Below are positions 7,698 through 11,454 of a stretch of DNA of 11,454 nt, one piece after another. How positions within the stretch are numbered: position 1 is the first letter of the stretch; each line of letters begins with the position of its first letter. A program made the translations under genes and the position numbers. Source of the stretch: Candidatus Dormiibacterota bacterium (GTDB lineage Bacteria; Chloroflexota; Dormibacteria; Aeolococcales; Aeolococcaceae); NCBI GenBank assembly GCA_003135255.1, contig PLAX01000200.1, positions 7,111-18,564 of the forward strand, read 5' to 3'. The notes beneath the pieces were generated by a model. The model saw nothing but the letters and a program-made list of their open reading frames with translations, searched no databases and was not told where the DNA came from.

Positions 7698-8678
7698 GTG
7701 GCTACTCTTAGTAGCAGCCGTACGAGATCAGACGTAGGCCGGCTGGCCCGTTGGGTTGGGGCGGCATTGGGAGTGGGAGCCGCCGCCATCGTGATGACCT
7801 TTGGTGGGTTGGCTGTTTTGGCAGCAACCACGGTGAATCTGGGTACGGCCACGTCCTTCGCGATCCTGGCGGGCACCGGTGTCACCAATACCGGCGCCTC
7901 GACCGTCTCCGGGGACTTGGGCACCTACCCCACTGCGTCGGTCACCGGCTTCCCACCGGGCGTCGTCGAGCCTCCCTACACCACCTTCGCCGCCGATAAC
8001 GTCGCGAAGGGGGCCCAGTCCGATCTGACCACGGCGTACAACCAGGCGGCTGGGGAGAGCCCGACGAGCACCTCGGAGACTGCCGACCTCACCAGCACCA
8101 GTCTCACCCTGGACCCAGGCGTGTACCAGACGAGTTCGGATGGACAGCTGAGTCTGAGCGGCGCGCTCACCCTGGACGCAGAGGGCGATGCCAACGCGGT
8201 GTTCATCTTCCAAACCGGATCCAGCCTGACCACCGACACGGGCAGCGCGGTCTCACTCACCAATGGGGCCTCGGCGTGCAACGTGTTCTGGCAGGTGGGC
8301 AGCTCGGCCACGCTGGACGGCTCCACCTTCGTCGGAACCGTCATGGCGTCGACCTCGATCACCCTGGGCTCTGGGGTGACGGTGGATGGACGGATATTGG
8401 CCGGCACGGGTGATGTCACCCTCATCAGCGACACCATCAACGCGTCAGCCTGCATCACCACCGCGTCACTGCCGACCCCCACGGCGACGCCCGCTTCCAC
8501 GGCGACGCCCGCTTCCACGGCCACGCCGGCAGCCGCGACCACGGTGCCCGCTTCGGGTGCGGGGGGGACGTCCCCCTTCATCGGGGCGGGAATCCTGGTG
8601 ACCCTTGGCGGCCTGACCCTGCTCGGGGCAGGTGTGACGATGGGCATCATCCGCCGTCGCCGGTTCCCATCCGTCTGA
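7698..8678 (+). CDS. DUF3494 (ice-binding-like) surface protein with signal peptide and C-terminal membrane anchor
   Basis: A 326-residue exported protein. An N-terminal basic stretch (RTRSDVGRLARW) and hydrophobic segment (about 19-42) form a signal peptide, with cleavage plausible after Ala43. Residues 46-253 match the DUF3494 beta-solenoid family, whose characterised members bind ice crystals: VNLGTATSFAILAGTGVTNT (46-65), SGDLGTYP (71-78), DPGVYQTS (139-146), AVFIFQTGS (167-175), VFWQVGSSATL (196-206), VDGRILAGTGDVTL (229-242). Cys194 and Cys252 could form a disulfide. A Thr/Pro/Ala linker (257-285) with TATPAS repeats follows, then VPASG (283-287), a hydrophobic helix (about 293-317) and the tail RRRRFPSV, the layout of a cell-wall sorting signal with a variant motif. 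GGAGG (7686-7690) lies 7 nt before the GTG start. Members also act as adhesins; real ice binding is not shown by sequence. Confidence 0.93.
   Translation: MATLSSSRTRSDVGRLARWVGAALGVGAAAIVMTFGGLAVLAATTVNLGTATSFAILAGTGVTNTGASTVSGDLGTYPTASVTGFPPGVVEPPYTTFAADNVAKGAQSDLTTAYNQAAGESPTSTSETADLTSTSLTLDPGVYQTSSDGQLSLSGALTLDAEGDANAVFIFQTGSSLTTDTGSAVSLTNGASACNVFWQVGSSATLDGSTFVGTVMASTSITLGSGVTVDGRILAGTGDVTLISDTINASACITTASLPTPTATPASTATPASTATPAAATTVPASGAGGTSPFIGAGILVTLGGLTLLGAGVTMGIIRRRRFPSV
8481..8534 (+). repeat. 18-bp tandem repeat, three copies, inside the DUF3494 linker
   Basis: ACGGCGACGCCCGCTTCC occurs at 8481-8498 and again, identical, at 8499-8516; a third diverged copy runs 8517-8534. Each unit encodes six residues: TATPAS, TATPAS and TATPAA. 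The identical pair keeps the reading frame on gain or loss of a unit, so linker length can vary between strains. The sequence resembles O-glycosylated Pro/Thr linkers. Confidence 0.85.
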
Positions 8679-8691
8679 TCGCGGTGTGGAT

Positions 8692-8724
8692 CTGACGCCA
8701 TCCCCCACGGGGGGATGGCGTCAG
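8692..8724. terminator. perfect 15-bp hairpin shared by the convergent DUF3494 and S49 genes
   Basis: CTGACGCCATCCCCC (8692-8706) is perfectly complementary to 8710-8724 around an ACG loop (8707-8709). It lies 13 bp after the DUF3494 stop and 1 bp beyond the S49 stop, so it can fold in both transcripts and probably ends both. It is the strongest hairpin in the window, again without a T-tract. Confidence 0.8.
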
Positions 8725-8725
8725 G

Positions 8726-9556
8726 TCAGAGCGTCGCCCGCGGCGCCCGGAGCCAGCCCTCGATCTCGGCGATCCAGCGGACCCCCGGCGGTCCCATGCC
8801 GGCTCCCGGGACCCCGAGGCGCTGGAGCACGGTTCGGCGCGGGCCCATCCGGACGATCCGCCGGTGGGGGAGACCGGCGAGCCGCTGGGCCTCCCGGAGC
8901 GCCTCCTCCTCGTCCTCGCAAACGCGGTCGACCAGCCCGAGGGTCACCGCCTCGGTGCCGAGCCAGACCTCTCCGGTCGTCACCCGGGCGAGCTGCGCCT
9001 CATCGAGGCCGCGGGCGTCAGCCACCGCTCCCGTGAAGCGGTGAAAGATGGCGTCGACGAGCGCCCGCTCCTTGGCCTGGTCCTCTTCGGTGGGCTCCCG
9101 CCAGGGGGCGCCCAGATCCTTGAACGGCCCCGTCTTGGTCACCTGGACGGAGGCGCCGAGCCGGCGCAGCGCCTCGACGGCGACCGGCCGCACCGAGATC
9201 ACCCCGATGGAGCCGACGATCGCGGAGGGGAAGGCCAGGATGCGGCTGGCTCCGCAGGCGGCGAAGTAGGCACCCGAGGCTCCCGTGCTGCGGATCCAGG
9301 CCACCACCGGCTTCTCGCGTGCCAGCCTGCGCACGCCCAGGTAGAGGGCCTCGGACTCGGTCGCGCTGCCCCCCGGAGAGTCGATCTCGAGGAGGACCGC
9401 TCGCACCCTCGGATTGCGACGAGCCTCACCGAGGCTGCGCAAGGTCTCATCGGTCCTCACCGCCCCGCCGATCACCCCGCGCAGGCCGATGACCGCGATC
9501 CGCCGGCGGTCGGCGGAGGCTGCGAGCCGGCTCACCCCCCACGCTTGCTCGGACAT
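8726..9556 (-). CDS. sppA: SppA-like S49 family serine peptidase (soluble, short form)
   Basis: A 276-residue member of peptidase family S49, whose SppA proteins degrade cleaved signal peptides with a Ser-Lys dyad. The core is clear: RGVIGG (26-31), LLEIDSPGGSATESEALY (55-72), the nucleophile block STGASGAYFAACGA (90-103) with Ser94, AIVGSIGVI (112-120), and the general base Lys146 in TGPFKDLGAPWREPT (142-156). GLVDRV (207-212) closes the domain. Unlike typical SppA it has no N-terminal membrane segment or signal peptide: the first strand begins at residue 19. It may therefore act in the cytoplasm or at the membrane face. An upstream open frame reaches 9703 but overlaps the neighbour's 3' end; ATG 9556 is chosen because TAGGAT ends 7 nt before it and the protein core starts soon after. 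The zinc-ribbon gene is 73 bp upstream on the same strand. Confidence 0.92.
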   Translation of the reverse strand: MSEQAWGVSRLAASADRRRIAVIGLRGVIGGAVRTDETLRSLGEARRNPRVRAVLLEIDSPGGSATESEALYLGVRRLAREKPVVAWIRSTGASGAYFAACGASRILAFPSAIVGSIGVISVRPVAVEALRRLGASVQVTKTGPFKDLGAPWREPTEEDQAKERALVDAIFHRFTGAVADARGLDEAQLARVTTGEVWLGTEAVTLGLVDRVCEDEEEALREAQRLAGLPHRRIVRMGPRRTVLQRLGVPGAGMGPPGVRWIAEIEGWLRAPRATL

Positions 9557-9563
9557 GACAACG

Positions 9564-9569
9564 ATCCTA
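9564..9569 (-). promoter_or_regulatory. -10 hexamer for a leaderless S49 peptidase gene
   Basis: On the minus strand TAGGAT (9569-9564, 4/6, TA and AT kept) ends exactly 7 nt before ATG 9556, and no Shine-Dalgarno lies between. No convincing -35 was found. This supports the short form of the protein. Confidence 0.45.
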
Positions 9570-9584
9570 ATGGATGCGAGGGCG

Positions 9585-9608
9585 CGGCCCCGCTTCAGCG
9601 ACGGGCCG
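9585..9608 (-). terminator. hairpin between the zinc-ribbon gene and the S49 gene
   Basis: CGGCCC (9585-9590) pairs with GGGCCG (9603-9608), and inside it CGC (9591-9593) with GCG (9598-9600), leaving a TTCA loop and a 2-nt bulge. It lies 21 bp past the zinc-ribbon gene's stop, just before the S49 promoter candidate, so the two genes are probably separate transcripts. Confidence 0.45.
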
Positions 9609-9629
9609 GCGGTCGCACCTCGCCCGGGG

Positions 9630-10979
9630 TCAGTGCTCGGCGGTGGTGCGCGCCTGCTCCGCGGCGGCCAGGGTGGCGGCGCTGCCGACCGTCTGGGAGC
9701 CAATCACCATCCCGATGACATTCCCATCGACCCAGACACACATCGTGGCGGTCGCCCCGGATAGCGTGTCCGGCGCGCAGTGGAAGCTGACACCACTGTC
9801 GCTGGTCACCACCGCGGTGGTCAGGCTGAAAGCGGCCCTGCTGGTGCTGTTGAAACTGGCGACGAACTGGCTGAGATCGGACGCGGTCACGGCCTGCCCG
9901 GCGCTCTCCATGCCCAGGATGTAGGCTGGGCTTCCCGGGGTCGCGGAGCCGTACACGGTGAACACTGAACCCGTGATACCCGGTTCGGCAGCCAGTTGGG
10001 ACTCGACCGCGGAACCGAGGGTGGAGTTGCCGGTGCTCTGAGCCTGGCCACCGAGGGTCGCCGGGGCGGAGAGTGTGTGCGTCCCGGAACCGAGGCCCTG
10101 CGTCGACTCGCTGCTCAGGTAGAGGAACGCGCCGGCCCCGACCAGGGCGACGAAGACCAGCAGGATGAGAGCCCGGAAGGCGGCTCTGGACCGGCCCACG
10201 TGTGGTGCGTTCGCGGCGGCATGTACCGGGTGGGAGTACCCGGGATACGCCCCGACGCCGGCATAGGGGCCGCCGGCGGAGGGGCCGCCGGTCGAGCCGG
10301 CTGCCGCCGGGATGGGGATCCAGGTCGGGTACATCGATGGCCTCTGCTCGCGAATGCCCCAGCCACAGCCGCTGGCGTCCGGCGGAGCGAGCGAGGTCGA
10401 CGCGGGGCTGGCGGTGGCCACCGGCGGCGGTGCAGGTGGGCTGGCGGGACCTGGCATGCGCGGTGCGGCGGCCAGCGCGGACCCCGCTCCCCCGTCCAGG
10501 TGGAAGGCCATCGGAGCCCGGGGGGCCGGCGGCGGGACGGCGGGGGGGCAGGCCGAGGTGGTGGGTGCCGGAGCAGCGGAGCGGCCATCGGAGCGCGTGG
10601 GCCCGGGCGCCGGGGGCGGGCCCCACACCGGGGAGACGGGAGCACGGGAGGTCTGGGGCTGCACCCTGGGCACCCCGGTCCACCCGTTGGACGCCCACAC
10701 CTGGTGGCTGCTCACCGAGAGGCGCTCAACCGGCCACCCTCCCTCCTCGCCGGGCGCGGAGCGCGGGCTCGCCTCATAGGTGGGGGCCGGTGACGCCGGT
10801 GGTTCCGGGGGGGTGGGGGCCGGCGCGGCGCTCTGTCCGTTGCCGCCGTAGACGGCGAAGCCGCCCGGTGCATCGCTGGACGGGGGCCGGGGAGTGAGCG
10901 GCGCAGAGCAGCTTCTGCACACGGACGCGTACGTCGAGTTGGCGGTCGCGCACGACGGACAGATCTGCTGTGACACCAC
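9630..10979 (-). CDS. zinc-ribbon, proline-rich, single-pass membrane protein of unknown function
   Basis: I do not recognise a named family. The 449-residue product starts with a zinc ribbon, CPSC (7-10) and CRSC (21-24), ten residues apart. Residues 28-260 are a long disordered stretch rich in Pro, Ala, Ser and Gly, with Tyr/Pro/Gly-rich parts near 215-250 (MYPTW, GGPYAGVGAYPGY). RSRAAFR (263-269) precedes one membrane helix (about 270-288), which should place the ribbon inside and residues 289-449 outside. The outer domain (about 320-445) has Cys401 and Cys414, spaced for a disulfide, and a CVWVDGNVIGMVI block (414-426); similar C-x-W-x-D patterns occur in Actinomycetota membrane proteins as far as I recall. 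GGAGGAGG lies 7 nt before the GTG at 10979, which fixes the start. A possible -10, TAGCCT (11024-11019), lies upstream. Regulatory or envelope-sensing roles are guesses. Confidence 0.85.
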   Translation of the reverse strand: MVSQQICPSCATANSTYASVCRSCSAPLTPRPPSSDAPGGFAVYGGNGQSAAPAPTPPEPPASPAPTYEASPRSAPGEEGGWPVERLSVSSHQVWASNGWTGVPRVQPQTSRAPVSPVWGPPPAPGPTRSDGRSAAPAPTTSACPPAVPPPAPRAPMAFHLDGGAGSALAAAPRMPGPASPPAPPPVATASPASTSLAPPDASGCGWGIREQRPSMYPTWIPIPAAAGSTGGPSAGGPYAGVGAYPGYSHPVHAAANAPHVGRSRAAFRALILLVFVALVGAGAFLYLSSESTQGLGSGTHTLSAPATLGGQAQSTGNSTLGSAVESQLAAEPGITGSVFTVYGSATPGSPAYILGMESAGQAVTASDLSQFVASFNSTSRAAFSLTTAVVTSDSGVSFHCAPDTLSGATATMCVWVDGNVIGMVIGSQTVGSAATLAAAEQARTTAEH

Positions 10980-11046
10980 GGTCCTGCCTCCTCCCGAGGG
11001 CGGGTGGAACGTGCTTGCAGGCTACTGATGTGCGAAGGCGTGAACC

Positions 11047-11060
11047 GCTCCTATCGGAGC
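11047..11060 (-). terminator. small hairpin in the gap after the DnaE2-type gene
   Basis: GCTCC (11047-11051) pairs with GGAGC (11056-11060) around TATC. It lies about 105 bp after the polymerase stop codon in the 186-bp gap 10980-11165, upstream of the zinc-ribbon gene. It could end the polymerase transcript or mark the zinc-ribbon promoter region; apart from this I see nothing definite in the gap. Confidence 0.25.
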
Positions 11061-11165
11061 AATGAGGCCACTGCGTTACTCGTGTGCAACATCGCTCCGG
11101 ACGCTCCAGAACGCCAGACCGCGTGCGCCCAGCGACCGCGGTCCCGTTGCTCGGATCGGCCGCCG

Positions 11166-11454
11166 TCAGTGGAAGTCGTGCGACGCGGAGGGCCACTCCG
11201 GCAGGTCATCCCGGGAGGCGGCGGTGCTCGGATGGCCGTCGCCGTCCAGGGCGATGACGGAGCTGACGAGCAGGTTGCAGCGCCCCGAGCTCACCTCCAA
11301 GATCCCCTCGGCCAGCAGCAGGGGGCTGGCGTTGGCGATGGCTCGGGTGCTCCGGGCGACCTCCGGCCGGAAGATGAGATCGAGATGAGCGCCCTCGTCG
11401 GCGAGGGTGAAGAAGCGGAAGCCCTTCGCCGAGACCGGGGCCTGCCGGGCGATC
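11166..11454 (-). CDS. dnaE2: error-prone DNA polymerase III alpha subunit (DnaE2/ImuC type), C-terminal fragment
   Basis: The last 95 codons of a gene that enters from the right edge; its start and catalytic part lie outside the window. The frame is open from 11453 down to the TGA at 11168-11166. The visible peptide is the end of the OB-fold domain of a C-family polymerase: RQAPVSAKGFRFFTLADEGA (3-22), IFRPEVARSTRAI (27-39), SPLLLAEGILEVSSGRCNLL (43-62), a disordered linker and a final HDFH. The pattern of R-Q-x4-A-K-G-x2-F-x-T-L-x-D-E followed by P-L-L-L, and an ending close to the SRDFH/ARNFH tails of DnaE2, distinguishes it from replicative DnaE1, which continues past the OB fold. In other bacteria DnaE2 works with ImuA/ImuB in SOS mutagenesis. 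Nothing of those partners is inside the window. Confidence 0.82.
   Translation of the reverse strand, partial: IARQAPVSAKGFRFFTLADEGAHLDLIFRPEVARSTRAIANASPLLLAEGILEVSSGRCNLLVSSVIALDGDGHPSTAASRDDLPEWPSASHDFH

Noticed and set aside
8481..8534. CRISPR-like array
   Set aside because: The tandem units are adjacent without spacers and lie in frame in a Thr/Pro linker of a coding region.
5175..8678. A single envelope-glycan operon joining the MDMPI-fold, glycosyltransferase and DUF3494 genes
   Set aside because: Each gene has its own promoter candidate and is followed by a hairpin; the gap before DUF3494 is 149 bp, so there is no evidence for co-transcription.
9557..9703. N-terminal extension of the S49 peptidase
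   Set aside because: The extra residues are Pro/Arg/Ala-rich, overlap the neighbouring gene's 3' end and precede a leaderless-type promoter just before ATG 9556.
9595..10698. 367-codon minus-strand frame within the zinc-ribbon gene
   Set aside because: Alternate frame of the proline-rich gene; the accepted frame has a strong Shine-Dalgarno, CxxC pairs and one membrane helix.

Overview
The window is GC-rich, densely coded chromosomal DNA from a free-living bacterium. No 16S or other taxonomic marker is present, so placement is inference. GC-rich codons, a maleylpyruvate-isomerase-fold (mycothiol-associated) protein, a DnaE2-type polymerase tail, an acetate permease beside an AMP-forming acetyl-CoA synthetase, a DUF3494 surface protein and apparent leaderless genes together suggest a soil-type Terrabacteria lineage: Actinomycetota, Chloroflexota or Candidatus Dormibacterota. 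I see no rRNA, tRNA, CRISPR array, insertion sequence, integrase or phage gene.

Layout. (1) 1-1532: the 3' part of a two-gene ABC-2 exporter operon, an ATPase cut by the window edge and its permease, overlapping by ATGA. (2) 1651-4571: an acetate module, with a SatP-type acetate permease (+) facing acetyl-CoA synthetase (-); the 150-bp gap between them holds several hairpins, and each gene has a recognisable promoter candidate. (3) 4778-5927: a small protein of unknown function (-) and a DinB/MDMPI-fold protein (+), divergent from a 40-bp gap. (4) 5983-7548: a glycosyltransferase with three parts, GT2 catalytic domain, GtrA-like membrane domain and a C-terminal GAF-like domain; this is the most unusual architecture here. 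(5) 7698-8678: a DUF3494 (ice-binding-like) surface protein with signal peptide, TATPAS-repeat linker and a sortase-like C-terminal anchor. (6) 8726-10979: two minus-strand genes, a soluble SppA-like S49 serine peptidase and a zinc-ribbon/proline-rich/single-TM/ectodomain protein. (7) 11166-11454: the last 95 codons of a DnaE2 (ImuC)-type error-prone polymerase that enters from the right edge.

Genes and expression. The acetate permease and acetyl-CoA synthetase would take acetate from outside the cell to acetyl-CoA. The GT, DUF3494 and zinc-ribbon proteins all point to the envelope, but nothing in the sequence ties them into one pathway. Two start types coexist. Four genes (starts 5134-, 5175+, 5983+, 9556-) have a -10-like hexamer 6-8 nt before the start codon and no Shine-Dalgarno, the pattern of leaderless mRNAs. 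The permease, acs, DUF3494 and zinc-ribbon genes have clear Shine-Dalgarno sites. Most stop codons are followed closely by GC-rich hairpins without a T-tract. I do not see a complete new multi-gene system; the best leads are the GT2-GtrA-GAF fusion, the anchored DUF3494 protein and the zinc-ribbon ectodomain protein.
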